Made by a program: the position numbers and the translations under genes
The notes under the pieces: model-generated
What the model was told of the DNA's origin: nothing
What the model saw: the letters and a program-made list of their open reading frames with translations, nothing else
Databases searched by the model: none
From: Dehalococcoidia bacterium UBA5760
GTDB taxonomy: Bacteria > Chloroflexota > Dehalococcoidia > Dehalococcoidales > UBA5760
Assembly: GCA_002418895.1 (NCBI GenBank)
Contig: DIFA01000019.1
Span: 62,001-126,000, forward strand
Length of the DNA stretch: 64,000 nt
Direction of reading: 5' to 3'
Part shown: positions 33,752 to 42,936 of the stretch, in pieces
Position numbering within the stretch: the first letter of the stretch is position 1
Layout: each line of letters begins with the position of its first letter

Positions 33752-35017
33752 ATGTCTAACAACAACGGCGCCAACAACAATAAGCGTGTAGTGGTTACCG
33801 GACTGGGAATAATCTGCCCGGTGGGACTGACTGTTTCCGAAGCGTGGTCCGGCCTCGTCTCAGGAAAGTCAGGCATTGATTACATTTCCAGTTTTGATAC
33901 CGCCGCCTTTAAGACTCGATACGCCGCCGAAGTGAAGGACTTTGATCCGCACGATTACGTCGGCCCGAAAGAAGCCGGGCGTATGGACCGCTTCACCCAG
34001 TTCGCCGTGGCCGCCAGTTTGCAGGCAGCCGAAGCGGCCCGCCTGCGGCTGGACAACGGGGATGCCGAGGAGACCGGCGTCATCATCGGCGACAGCATCT
34101 GCGGACTGCTTCAAATCTGTACCCAGTTCAAGGTACTGGCTGAATCGGGACCGGACCGGGTCAGCCCGGTCCTTGCCCCGACAATGTCGGGCGATGCCGC
34201 CCCGGTACAGGTATCCCTGACGTTGGGGACAAGGGGAATCAACTACTCTCCCTCCTCAGCGTGCTCCAGCGGCAGCGATGCCATCGGTCAGGCATTTCAG
34301 CTAATCCGGAGGGGAGACGCTCGAGTCATGATAGCCGGCGGCGCCGAAGCCCCGATAATGCCTATTATACTGGCCGCCTTCAACTCCTGCCGGGCGCTAT
34401 CGACCAAGAACAACGGTGTGGAAACATCCTGCTGCCCGTTCGACGCCGAGCGGGACGGTTTTGTCCTCGGCGAAGGTGCCGCCGTTATGATTCTGGAAGA
34501 GGAGAGCTATGCCCGGAAGCGGGGAGCCCCCATCCTGGCTGAAATCATCGGCTACAGCGCCACCAGCGACGCCTTCCACCTTACTCAACCTTCACCTGAT
34601 GGAGAAGGTGCCGCCAGAGCAATGAGGATGGCGATGAAGGATGCCGCCGTTACCCCCGCCGATATCGACTATATCAATGCCCACGGCACGGCAACGCTGC
34701 TTAACGACCGGGCTGAAACCCGCGCTATGAAAAGCGTTCTGGGGAACTATGCCTATCGTATACCTATCTCGGGCAGCAAATCAATGACCGGCCACCTGCT
34801 GGGGGCATCAGGCAGTGTCGAAGCCGTAATTTGCGTGCTGGCTATCAATCACGGGGTGATACCGCCGACGATAAATCTCACCCACCCCGACCCCGAGTGC
34901 GACCTGGACTATGTACCTAACGAGGCACGGCAGATGAAAGTCAAAACCGCCGTATCCAACTCCTTTGGCTTCGGTGGGCATAACTCGACACTTATCTTTC
35001 GCCGCTATGACGGATAA
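33752..35017 (+). CDS. fabF: Beta-ketoacyl-ACP synthase II-like protein
   Basis: The 421-residue condensing enzyme has VVVTGLGIICPVG at the N-terminus and the catalytic triad Cys171 (SACSSGSDAI), His311 (NAHGTATLLND) and His348 (SMTGHLLGASG). FGFGGHN closes the protein. It extends acyl chains on ACP by condensation with malonyl-ACP. The low-complexity Asn-rich start (SNNNGANNN) is unusual. It does not lie in a fab operon but behind the GH3 fusion, so it may serve a special lipid or polyketide-like product rather than housekeeping fatty acid synthesis. Confidence 0.9.
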   Translation: MSNNNGANNNKRVVVTGLGIICPVGLTVSEAWSGLVSGKSGIDYISSFDTAAFKTRYAAEVKDFDPHDYVGPKEAGRMDRFTQFAVAASLQAAEAARLRLDNGDAEETGVIIGDSICGLLQICTQFKVLAESGPDRVSPVLAPTMSGDAAPVQVSLTLGTRGINYSPSSACSSGSDAIGQAFQLIRRGDARVMIAGGAEAPIMPIILAAFNSCRALSTKNNGVETSCCPFDAERDGFVLGEGAAVMILEEESYARKRGAPILAEIIGYSATSDAFHLTQPSPDGEGAARAMRMAMKDAAVTPADIDYINAHGTATLLNDRAETRAMKSVLGNYAYRIPISGSKSMTGHLLGASGSVEAVICVLAINHGVIPPTINLTHPDPECDLDYVPNEARQMKVKTAVSNSFGFGGHNSTLIFRRYDG

Positions 35018-35160
35018 GCGCCACGCCGACCGCAGACAGGCCGTACATCCCGGAGCCGACGTCCCTTCATTGACAAGCCTGGTACCATAAGGCATAATCT
35101 CTACTGAATAACGGTAAGGATTGTCCCGCCTTCTTCTTGGTATCGGGGAGCGACTTGTTG

Positions 35161-37668
35161 ATGAATATCTGGACGGCAATACCGCTGGTAAGCTTTTCGG
35201 TGTTTACCGTTCTGGCCGTGCTTACCCTGCGTCAGCGCAGGACACGGGTAAACCGGGCCTTCGCCTGGTTCCTTATCGCCTCCGGTACCTGGAGCTTTAC
35301 CTCCTTTATGCTGCACCTGAACGTCTATCCACAGCTTGCCCTCCTCTGGAACGAGCTGCTGGTCGCCGCATTGCTGTGGACGGTAGTCAGCTACTACCAC
35401 TTCGTCATGGCCTACAACAACAGGTCCAGCGGGATAGGAACCTACCTCGGCTACGCTGCCGTAGTGACCGTTCTGTTGCTTTCCTTAAACGGATACATAA
35501 TCAAGTACGCCTACGTCAGCAACGGCATCCTGTACCACGACCTCGGAATTTCCCTCTATATTATAGGCGGCATCAGCGCCGCCTTCCTGATTTTCTCCAT
35601 GTTCCTGCTGACTCAGCGCTACCGCGGCTCCCTGGATCCCACCGACCGCAACCGGACAATATATCTAATAATAGGCTCGGCAGTGGTAATAAGCTCAAGC
35701 TATATCACCAACCTGACGCCAGCCATTGCCGGCCTTTCCATCGACCACATCGGCAACCTGACCAACGCCTCAATCATCACCTACGCCATCATGAGATACC
35801 AGCTACTTAACATAAGGTTCCTAGCCAAGAGGACACTGGGATATGCTCTGGCAGCCGCCTGCCTCGGCGGAATATACATCGGTGCGATATTACTGTGGCA
35901 GAGTGTCCTGCCTGCTCAAACGACCTATAACATTGCTCTGCGTACCACCGCACTGGTCCTCATGCTGGCTCTGATGGCACGACCGCTGATGCACAGAATC
36001 GAAACCAGACTGGACCATTTGTTCCACCGGAAAAATTATGAGCCGCGTCGTGCCCTCCTCGACTTCAGCAAGAGAATGAGCAGCGTCATTAACCTGGACG
36101 AACTCGCCGAGGAAATGCTAAGCACAATAACCAAAGCACTGCATCTGACACAGGCAAAACTGATGATACAAGACCTCGGCAGTGGTGATTTCACGACGCA
36201 GTTTACCTATCCCAAAGCGGAGGGGGAACCGGACGGCGACATCATTTTTAACGTCGACAACCCCGTCGTTACCTGGCTGCATAAAGAGAATCAGCCGCTT
36301 AACCTGGAGCCGATCGACAATATGCCCAAGTTTAAGGGCTTATGGGAAGCAGAAAAACAGCAGATAACGGCATCAAATCTGGGAATGCTGTGCCCCATTA
36401 AAACCCAGGGCCGGCTGGTCGGCATACTAGCCCTGGGCAAAAAACGGTCCGGCTCCATCTACTCCCATGAAGACCTGGAACTGGCAATGAATATGGCCAG
36501 CCAGGCCGGTGCTATTATCAATAATGCCCAGCTGTATTCACGAGCTATGGTGATGGCAAATACCGACGGGCTGACCGAGCTATACAATCACCGCCAGTTT
36601 CATGAACGCGTCGACCAGGAGATCGCCCGCGGGTCGCGTTTCGGAACCACCTTCTCCCTGATAATGCTGGACGTGGACCTTTTCAAGGCCTATAACGACA
36701 TCCACGGGCACCTGGCCGGTGACGAAATCCTGCGCAGAATTGCGCTGGCCATCAGGACGTCCATTCGAAGCCTGGACACCGCTTTCCGCTACGGAGGAGA
36801 AGAGTTTGCCATCATCTTACCCGAGGCTCAGCTTGCCGACGCCTACAAGGTGGCAGAGAGAATCCGCAAGACAATAGCCTCGAAAACGAGCTCCCGGGCC
36901 ACCCCGATTACGACCAGCCTCGGAATTGCCAGCTGGCCGGTTGACGGCGTAACCAAAACGGAAATCATCACTCGCGCCGATGCAGCGCTGTACCGGGCCA
37001 AGCAAACAGGTAGAAACCGAACCTGCCTTTCGTCAGAGGTGGCTAAAACGGAAACGTTTCCGGCGGCTGCGGAGCATGAGACGCAATCAAGAGCCCTGAG
37101 CATAATATACGCTCTGGCAGCTACCGTCGATGCCAAGGACCACTACACCTACGGACACTCGAAAAAGGTCAGCGACTACGCAGTAGCCCTGGCAGAAGCA
37201 CTGGGACTATCCAAAGAGGTAATCGACACTATCCGTGCTGCCGGCCTGCTGCACGATGTGGGCAAAATTGCCGTCCCGGACTCCACGCTGAATAAGAGCG
37301 GGCCTCTGAATAATGATGAATGGGAATTAATTCAGGCGCATCCCAAGCTCGGCATCGAGATACTGAGACACGTCATCGACCTGGTCAACTGCATCCCGAT
37401 TATCCTGCATCATCACGAACGCTATGACGGCTCCGGCTATCCCAACGGCCTAAAGGGAGACAGCATCCCCCTGGAATCCCGCATTCTGGCAATTGCCGAT
37501 GCATTCGACGCCATTACCTCACCGAGACCATACCGCAAGCAGCTATCCGTACCGGAAGCACTCAGCGAGCTGAAGCGCTGCGCCGGGACCCAATTCGATG
37601 CCAAACTGGTAGAAGTTTTCTGCAAGGTGATAGAGTCAACTCCGTCAACAAGACTGGAGATAGGATGA
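35161..37668 (+). CDS. Membrane protein with GAF, GGDEF and HD-GYP domains
   Basis: About 835 residues. Seven N-terminal transmembrane helices (HisK_N_7TM-like, about 1-225) are followed by a linker, a GAF domain (about 290-455), a GGDEF diguanylate cyclase domain with YGGEEFAIILPEA and an RSLD inhibitory site exactly five residues earlier, and an HD-GYP phosphodiesterase domain with LLHDVGKI and HHHERYDGSGYPNGLKGD. It thus could make and break c-di-GMP in one chain. The upstream TTG start adds 8 residues; the ATG is preferred (GGGGAG upstream). Its position just before pilT links c-di-GMP to pilus motility. Confidence 0.9.
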   Translation: MNIWTAIPLVSFSVFTVLAVLTLRQRRTRVNRAFAWFLIASGTWSFTSFMLHLNVYPQLALLWNELLVAALLWTVVSYYHFVMAYNNRSSGIGTYLGYAAVVTVLLLSLNGYIIKYAYVSNGILYHDLGISLYIIGGISAAFLIFSMFLLTQRYRGSLDPTDRNRTIYLIIGSAVVISSSYITNLTPAIAGLSIDHIGNLTNASIITYAIMRYQLLNIRFLAKRTLGYALAAACLGGIYIGAILLWQSVLPAQTTYNIALRTTALVLMLALMARPLMHRIETRLDHLFHRKNYEPRRALLDFSKRMSSVINLDELAEEMLSTITKALHLTQAKLMIQDLGSGDFTTQFTYPKAEGEPDGDIIFNVDNPVVTWLHKENQPLNLEPIDNMPKFKGLWEAEKQQITASNLGMLCPIKTQGRLVGILALGKKRSGSIYSHEDLELAMNMASQAGAIINNAQLYSRAMVMANTDGLTELYNHRQFHERVDQEIARGSRFGTTFSLIMLDVDLFKAYNDIHGHLAGDEILRRIALAIRTSIRSLDTAFRYGGEEFAIILPEAQLADAYKVAERIRKTIASKTSSRATPITTSLGIASWPVDGVTKTEIITRADAALYRAKQTGRNRTCLSSEVAKTETFPAAAEHETQSRALSIIYALAATVDAKDHYTYGHSKKVSDYAVALAEALGLSKEVIDTIRAAGLLHDVGKIAVPDSTLNKSGPLNNDEWELIQAHPKLGIEILRHVIDLVNCIPIILHHHERYDGSGYPNGLKGDSIPLESRILAIADAFDAITSPRPYRKQLSVPEALSELKRCAGTQFDAKLVEVFCKVIESTPSTRLEIG

Positions 37669-37826
37669 TCTTCAAGCCTTCGGATAAGTCAAAGCACAGG
37701 ATACCAATAGGGGATTTACCGAACGGCGAATATATAGTAGAGTATCTCACGACACGATCGAAAATAGAAAAGGGACGGCTGGGGAGATACCGATATGATA
37801 GAAGAGCAAGTAACCAAACTGCTTAA
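37665..37826 (+). CDS. Possible 53-residue ORF coupled to the c-di-GMP gene
   Basis: An ATG overlapping the TGA of the previous gene (ATGA) opens a 53-codon frame beginning MIFKPSDKSKHRIPIGDLPN; the product is basic and soluble. It runs 32 bases into the pilT gene in another frame. The ATGA overlap is the main argument for it; no recognisable domain exists, and it may be chance. Confidence 0.3.
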   Translation: MIFKPSDKSKHRIPIGDLPNGEYIVEYLTTRSKIEKGRLGRYRYDRRASNQTA

Positions 37827-38874
37827 ACTAACCGTAGACAAGAAAGCCTCGGACCTCCACCTCAGGGTGCCGAGCCCCCCCGTGCTTCGTATCGACGGTG
37901 CACTGGTACCCCAGGAGGACCTGCCGCCTGTTACCGTCGAAGATGTTGAAAAGGTGTTTGAACACATTACCACTCCGGAGCAGAGAAATACCTTTCTCAA
38001 CGAGCTGGAACTGGACTTCGCCTACAGTATTGCCGGGTTGGCCCGGTTCCGTGTCAGCGTTATGAAACAGAGAAATACGATAAGCATTGCCTTCCGTGTA
38101 GTGCCGTTCAGGGTCCTCACCATTGATGAACTGGGGCTGCCCCAGATCTGCAAAGAGCTTATTCTCAAGCCGAGAGGACTTATCCTGGTAACCGGCCCCA
38201 CCGGTAGCGGCAAGTCAACGACTATGGCCGCGATGGTCAATCACCTCAACGAGAACGAAAGCCGGAATGTCATTACTATCGAAGACCCGATCGAGTACCT
38301 GCACGGCAATAAAAAATGCCTGATTGCCCAAAGAGACCTCGGAGACGACACCAGGTCTTTCCATATTGCCCTGGTACACGCACTGCGTCACGACCCGGAT
38401 GTTATTGTCGTCGGCGAGATGCGCGACCTGGAGACTATCACTACCGCCATCAGAGCCGCCGAGACCGGCCATCTGGTGCTGGGCACCTTGCACACTACCG
38501 ATGCACCTCAAACCGTCGACCGTATAATCGACATCTTTCCTCACGGGCAGCAGCAACAGATCAGGCTACAGTTGTCACAGGTAATGGAGGCGATACTATC
38601 GCAAACCCTGTTGCCCCGCATCGGGGGAGGGCGGATAGGGGCTTTTGAGATTATGCTGGCCACACCCGCCGTGAGAAACCTCATCCGGGAGCAGAAGACC
38701 TTTGAGTTACACAGTATTATGCAGCTCAACAGCAAGGATGGTATGCAGACCCTGGATAGCGCCCTGGCCAGTCTACTGAGAGCAGGCATCATTACCAAAG
38801 AGGAAGCATTGATGAAGAGCAGCAGCCCGGAACGATTAAACAAACTGCTTCAGCTTCCTCACAGGAGCAGCTGA
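37795..38874 (+). CDS. pilT: Type IV pilus retraction ATPase PilT
   Basis: The 359-residue protein is a canonical PilT: KASDLHLRVPSPPVLRIDG at the start, Walker A GPTGSGKST at 134-142, TIEDPIEYLH, Walker B LRHDPDVIVVGEMRD, His box GTLHTTDAPQTVDRIIDIFP and a C-terminal EIMLATPAVRNLIREQKT. It retracts pili for twitching motility. It follows the GGDEF/HD-GYP gene by 126 bases and faces the leftward fakA gene. A second PilT-like gene lies at about 25 kb. Confidence 0.95.
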   Translation: MIEEQVTKLLKLTVDKKASDLHLRVPSPPVLRIDGALVPQEDLPPVTVEDVEKVFEHITTPEQRNTFLNELELDFAYSIAGLARFRVSVMKQRNTISIAFRVVPFRVLTIDELGLPQICKELILKPRGLILVTGPTGSGKSTTMAAMVNHLNENESRNVITIEDPIEYLHGNKKCLIAQRDLGDDTRSFHIALVHALRHDPDVIVVGEMRDLETITTAIRAAETGHLVLGTLHTTDAPQTVDRIIDIFPHGQQQQIRLQLSQVMEAILSQTLLPRIGGGRIGAFEIMLATPAVRNLIREQKTFELHSIMQLNSKDGMQTLDSALASLLRAGIITKEEALMKSSSPERLNKLLQLPHRSS

Positions 38875-38943
38875 GGTTCAAAGCACCAGCTTAGGGTTAT
38901 ACCCCCGGATTGGCCCGATATATCCGGACGTCAACCGCTGCCA

Positions 38944-40575
38944 TCATTCAACGGAAGCAATATAGTGGTAGTGCGGTTGCCCGCCCCGCACCAGTTCGAC
39001 CTGCAGGTTAGGATACTGCTCGCGGAACTCGGTGGTAAACGAACCAAGTTCAACACGCTCTTCGTCACCGCGGTAGTAGATGGTGACTATCTCGACATCG
39101 CTCAAATCCAGCTTGGCCAGTACTTCATTCAAGGCCCTGGTAGCACTATCGCCAGCGGCAACCAGATCCCCATCCAGGAATCCGATGAACTGCTTCTTTT
39201 TAATCTGCAGACTGGCTAACCGAACCGAGCGAGCCGCTTGAGTAATCGCGATAGACCTTACCGCCGACTGTGCCTTTTTCATGGCGGCAACGTTTGAATC
39301 CAGGTCCACCTCAGTATTGAAAGCCAGCAGAGCGGCTATTCCCTGCGGGATTGTTGTTGTCGCCAGTACCTTAACGGTCTTGTCGGTCAGGGAACGCACC
39401 TGTCTGGCAGCAGGGATGACATTCTTGTTATTGGGTAGAATAATAATCTTGTCCGAGGCTACCGACTTCACCGCCTGAAGCAGGTCCTTGGTGCTCGGAT
39501 TCATGGTGCGGCCGCCGGGAACAACGACCGCTCCCAGGCTGGTGAAAACATCGGCCAGGCCATCTCCGGAAACTACCGCCACCACAATCATATCAGCAAC
39601 CACCATACGCTCTTTCTGCATCTCAACAAAGCCTTCATGCTGCTCATCCATATTCTGGATGCTGACCTGATGTACGGTACCCAGTGAAGTCGCCAGGCGG
39701 ATGATACCACCCGGGTCCAGAGTGTGAATATGAACCCTGATGGTAGAAGAGTCGCCAACCACGATGAGCGACTCTCCCTTCTTCTTCAGTCTGCGCTTGA
39801 GTTTCTCAGGATCAAGCTCCTTCCCTTTGATGATGAAACAGGTACAGTAACCGTAAGGATTTTCATCCGCCGCTATCATCTGCGGCGTCTTGGCCAATTG
39901 GGCCGCATCACTGATAATTATCCCCGGCTTGCTTGCCTGGGACTCTTCCGTTCCCCCCTTAAGATAACGTAAAGAGCCTTCCAGGATGGTATACAGTCCC
40001 TGCCCCCCGGCATCTACCACGCCGGCCTCTCTTAATACAGGGAGAAGATTGGGAGTATTAGCCACCGACTCCCTGGCGGTATTGACCACCGCATCCATAA
40101 TCGATACTATGTTAGCACTCTCACTATTGGCCTCATCATTAGCCGCCGATGCCGCCTCACGAATCACGGTAAGAATAGTCCCCTCTACAGGATTGGCTAT
40201 CCCGTTATACGCCTCTGTAGACGCCTGTAACAAAGCTCCCGCCAGATCCTTGCCGGTACAGGTATCCTTCCCGGCCATACCCTTGGCCAGACCATGCCAG
40301 ATCTGGGAAAGGATCACGCCGCTGTTGCCACGGGCACCCATCAGCGCCCCCCTGGCGATAGACTCCGCCACCGCCGCAGTACTGTGGTCGGGTGCCCGGT
40401 AGGCTTCCTCAAGAGTGGAACGCATAGTAAGCAGCATGTTCGTCCCGGTATCGCCATCCGGCACCGGGAAAACATTTAAGGCGTCAACCTCCGAGGCATT
40501 CTTCTCCAACCACTCGGTAGCCGCCATAATCATATCCCTTAGCTCTTGCCCACTGAGAGAATTAACTTGCCTCAT
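38944..40575 (-). CDS. fakA: Fatty acid kinase A / DAK2-domain protein
   Basis: The 543-residue protein matches FakA (YloV): an N-terminal DAK2 (DhaL) kinase domain with PDGDTGTNMLLTM (Mg-binding aspartates), MGARGNSGVILSQIW and VVDAGGQGLYTIL, then a FakA middle domain with GYCTCFIIKG and a C-terminal DegV-like region with IILPNNKNVIPAARQV. FakA phosphorylates fatty acids carried by FakB (DegV family); no FakB gene lies in this window. The gene is divergent from rpmB, the same neighbourhood as in Firmicutes. Confidence 0.93.
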   Translation of the reverse strand: MRQVNSLSGQELRDMIMAATEWLEKNASEVDALNVFPVPDGDTGTNMLLTMRSTLEEAYRAPDHSTAAVAESIARGALMGARGNSGVILSQIWHGLAKGMAGKDTCTGKDLAGALLQASTEAYNGIANPVEGTILTVIREAASAANDEANSESANIVSIMDAVVNTARESVANTPNLLPVLREAGVVDAGGQGLYTILEGSLRYLKGGTEESQASKPGIIISDAAQLAKTPQMIAADENPYGYCTCFIIKGKELDPEKLKRRLKKKGESLIVVGDSSTIRVHIHTLDPGGIIRLATSLGTVHQVSIQNMDEQHEGFVEMQKERMVVADMIVVAVVSGDGLADVFTSLGAVVVPGGRTMNPSTKDLLQAVKSVASDKIIILPNNKNVIPAARQVRSLTDKTVKVLATTTIPQGIAALLAFNTEVDLDSNVAAMKKAQSAVRSIAITQAARSVRLASLQIKKKQFIGFLDGDLVAAGDSATRALNEVLAKLDLSDVEIVTIYYRGDEERVELGSFTTEFREQYPNLQVELVRGGQPHYHYIASVE

Positions 40576-40757
40576 AATACACTCTCCTTATCCGAAAGTG
40601 CCCTCTTAAGACAATCGCCACGACAACCATGCCATCCTTGCCAAGCTGACTAAAGCTATGATAACATTATAGTGCTATTATTTAATGTAAGCATTAGCCA
40701 CTGTCCCGACATTCTACAATAAAACTAATGCGCAGTAAAGGGGTAACTTCATCAGCT

Positions 40758-40946
40758 ATGAAATGTGACTTGTGCGGTAAATCACCACAGTTCGGTCATA
40801 ACGTCAGTCATTCTAAACGCCATACCAACCGCCGTTGGTTGCCTAATATTCATCCGGTTACTATCACCGTAGACGGGAAACAAACGCAGCTTAACCTCTG
40901 CACCAGATGTCTGCGAACTCAGAATAAGACCGCCAAGAGCGGGTAG
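40758..40946 (+). CDS. rpmB: 50S ribosomal protein L28
   Basis: The 62-residue L28 has MKCDLCGKSPQFGHNVSHS, NRRWLPNIHPVTI and LCTRCLRTQNK. The two Cys pairs (CDLC and CTRC) make it a zinc-binding C+ form. The open frame begins 10 codons earlier, but the conserved N-terminus and family length put the start at the internal ATG. It is divergent from fakA. Confidence 0.93.
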   Translation: MKCDLCGKSPQFGHNVSHSKRHTNRRWLPNIHPVTITVDGKQTQLNLCTRCLRTQNKTAKSG

Positions 40947-41026
40947 GGCTTATAGCTGACAACTGTCATAATTTATTGGGTTCATAGTTTTTATTAGGAC
41001 ACGGTAGTAAACAGGAGTCATCAGAG

Positions 41027-41060
41027 CCTCTCTTCCTCAAAAGGGCGGAGGGGTTTTGTT
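41027..41060 (+). terminator. Terminator of rpmB or attenuator of thrS
   Basis: CCTCTCT pairs with GGAGGGG-type sequence (seven pairs including G-U), with a further short inner stem, followed by TTTTGTTC. It lies 80 bases after rpmB and 31 bases before the thrS ATG. It may simply end rpmB or may sit in the thrS leader as an attenuator; no T-box consensus is visible. Confidence 0.5.
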
Positions 41061-41090
41061 CAGTATTGAGAGGATTTGGTAATTTGAACC

Positions 41091-42854
41091 ATGGTTCATA
41101 GTAAAGACCAGCAAACGGAAGTTGAGGATAAGAGACTGGAGATTATGCGGCATTCCGCCTCCCATATTATGGCGGAAGCAGTCCAGGACATCTTTCCCGA
41201 TGCCAAATTTGGCATCGGGCCGTCAATCAAAGACGGCTTTTACTATGATTTCGACTTAACCCGTTCACTCACCCCTGATGACCTACCTCTAATTGAGGCT
41301 AAAATGGCGGAAATAATTGCTTCCGATAAGCCATTTATCGTAGAGGATGTCCCCAAGGAAGAAGCCCGACGGATACTGGCCGGCCAGCCCTATAAGCTAG
41401 AGTTGATCGATGAAATTCCAGATGAGAATGTCCGACTCTATCGACAGGGCACCTTTGTTGATCTGTGCCGCGGGCCGCACGTGAGTTCCACCGGAGAAAT
41501 AAAGGCCTTCAAGCTCCTCAGTATTGCCGGTGCCTACTGGCGCGGTGATGAGCGTCAACCCATGCTGCAGCGAATATACGGAGTAGCCTTTAACAGTAAA
41601 GAAGACCTGGACGGTCACCTGGCCAAAATCGAGGAAGCCGACAAGCGCAACCACAGAAAACTGGGTAAAGAGCTTGACCTGTTCAGTATTAACGATGAGG
41701 CTGGCCCGGGTTTGGTTCTCTGGCACCCCAAGGGAGCTATAATACGCCGAACCATTGAAGACTTCTGGAAGGACGAACATATTAAACGCGGTTATGATAT
41801 CGTATACACCCCGCACATTGCCAAAGCAGACCTATGGAAAACCAGCGGACACTGGGAATTTTACCGCGACTACCTGTACAGCCCGATGGAGGTAGAAGGG
41901 CAGGAATATATCCTTAAACCGATGAACTGCCTGGGACACATCCTGATCTACAAAACAAAACGGCGCAGCTATCAGGAACTGCCAATTCGTTATGCAGAGC
42001 TGGGCACTGTTTACCGCTACGAACGCTCGGGGGTTCTGCTCGGGCTGTCACGGGTAAGAGGCTTCACCCAGGACGATGCCCACATTTTTTGCTCTTTCGA
42101 CCAGCTGCAGGATGAAGTAGCCGGGGTGCTGGATCTGGCCCGCTTTATGATGGAAAACTTTGGCTTCAGCAACTACAAGGTATACCTGTCCACCCGTCCC
42201 GAGAAATATGCCGGCGACCTGAAAGTGTGGGAAGAGTCGACTAAGATTTTGGGGCAGGCGCTGGACCAGCTCGGAATTGACTACAGCATCGACCCGGGAG
42301 AGGGTGTCTTTTACGGCCCCAAGATAGACATCAAGTTTGAAGACGCCCTGGGTAGGGGATGGCAGGGTCCCACGATACAGGTTGATTTTAATCTACCCCA
42401 GCGCTTCGATGTCTCTTACATCGGCCAGGACGGCAATGAGCATATGGCGGCTATGGTACACCGTACAGTACTGGGCAGCATGGAGCGCTTCCTGGCTTCA
42501 CTTATTGAACACTATGAGGGAGCCTTCCCGGTATGGCTATCGCCGGTCCAGGTAGTAATACTACCGGTAGCCGACCGCCACCTGGACTATGCCCGTGAAA
42601 TTGAGAATAAGCTTAGCAATGAGGGAATACGAGTGAAGGTTGACGGGCGTTCGGAGCGGGTAAATCGCAAGATCCGACAGGCACAACTGGATAAAATACC
42701 TTATATGCTGATAATAGGCGACAAAGAGGTAGCTGCCGCCAGTGTTTCATTACGCCTGCGTAGCGGCGAACAAATAGACTCGCAAACTCAGGAAAGCCTC
42801 ATAAAGCGGGTAAAGCAAGCTATCATCAGCCGGGCTAAGGATTTGAATCCGTAA
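41091..42854 (+). CDS. thrS: Threonyl-tRNA synthetase lacking the TGS domain
   Basis: The 587-residue class II synthetase starts almost directly in the editing domain (MRHSASHIMAEAVQDIFPDA, then the HxxxH/ C-x-x-H type zinc-like site with DLCRGPHVSST). It continues into the catalytic core (LKPMNCLGHILIYK, RYERSGVLLGLSRVRGFTQD for motif 2, VHRTVLGSMERFLASLIEHY for motif 3) and the anticodon-binding domain (VQVVILPVADRHLDYA). About 60 N-terminal residues of the usual TGS domain are absent. It opens the thrS-infC-rpmI-rplT cluster. Confidence 0.95.
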   Translation: MVHSKDQQTEVEDKRLEIMRHSASHIMAEAVQDIFPDAKFGIGPSIKDGFYYDFDLTRSLTPDDLPLIEAKMAEIIASDKPFIVEDVPKEEARRILAGQPYKLELIDEIPDENVRLYRQGTFVDLCRGPHVSSTGEIKAFKLLSIAGAYWRGDERQPMLQRIYGVAFNSKEDLDGHLAKIEEADKRNHRKLGKELDLFSINDEAGPGLVLWHPKGAIIRRTIEDFWKDEHIKRGYDIVYTPHIAKADLWKTSGHWEFYRDYLYSPMEVEGQEYILKPMNCLGHILIYKTKRRSYQELPIRYAELGTVYRYERSGVLLGLSRVRGFTQDDAHIFCSFDQLQDEVAGVLDLARFMMENFGFSNYKVYLSTRPEKYAGDLKVWEESTKILGQALDQLGIDYSIDPGEGVFYGPKIDIKFEDALGRGWQGPTIQVDFNLPQRFDVSYIGQDGNEHMAAMVHRTVLGSMERFLASLIEHYEGAFPVWLSPVQVVILPVADRHLDYAREIENKLSNEGIRVKVDGRSERVNRKIRQAQLDKIPYMLIIGDKEVAAASVSLRLRSGEQIDSQTQESLIKRVKQAIISRAKDLNP

Positions 42855-42936
42855 AAATATTTGATTCCCGAGCGCTAATGTGCTATATTCCTGTCTGTAG
42901 TAAGCTGTTCTTGAAAGAAGGGGAATTAGAGAAATA

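Noticed and set aside
40947..41090. T-box leader before thrS
   Set aside because: The conserved T-box sequence (AGGGTGGNACCGCG) is missing and the gap is too short.
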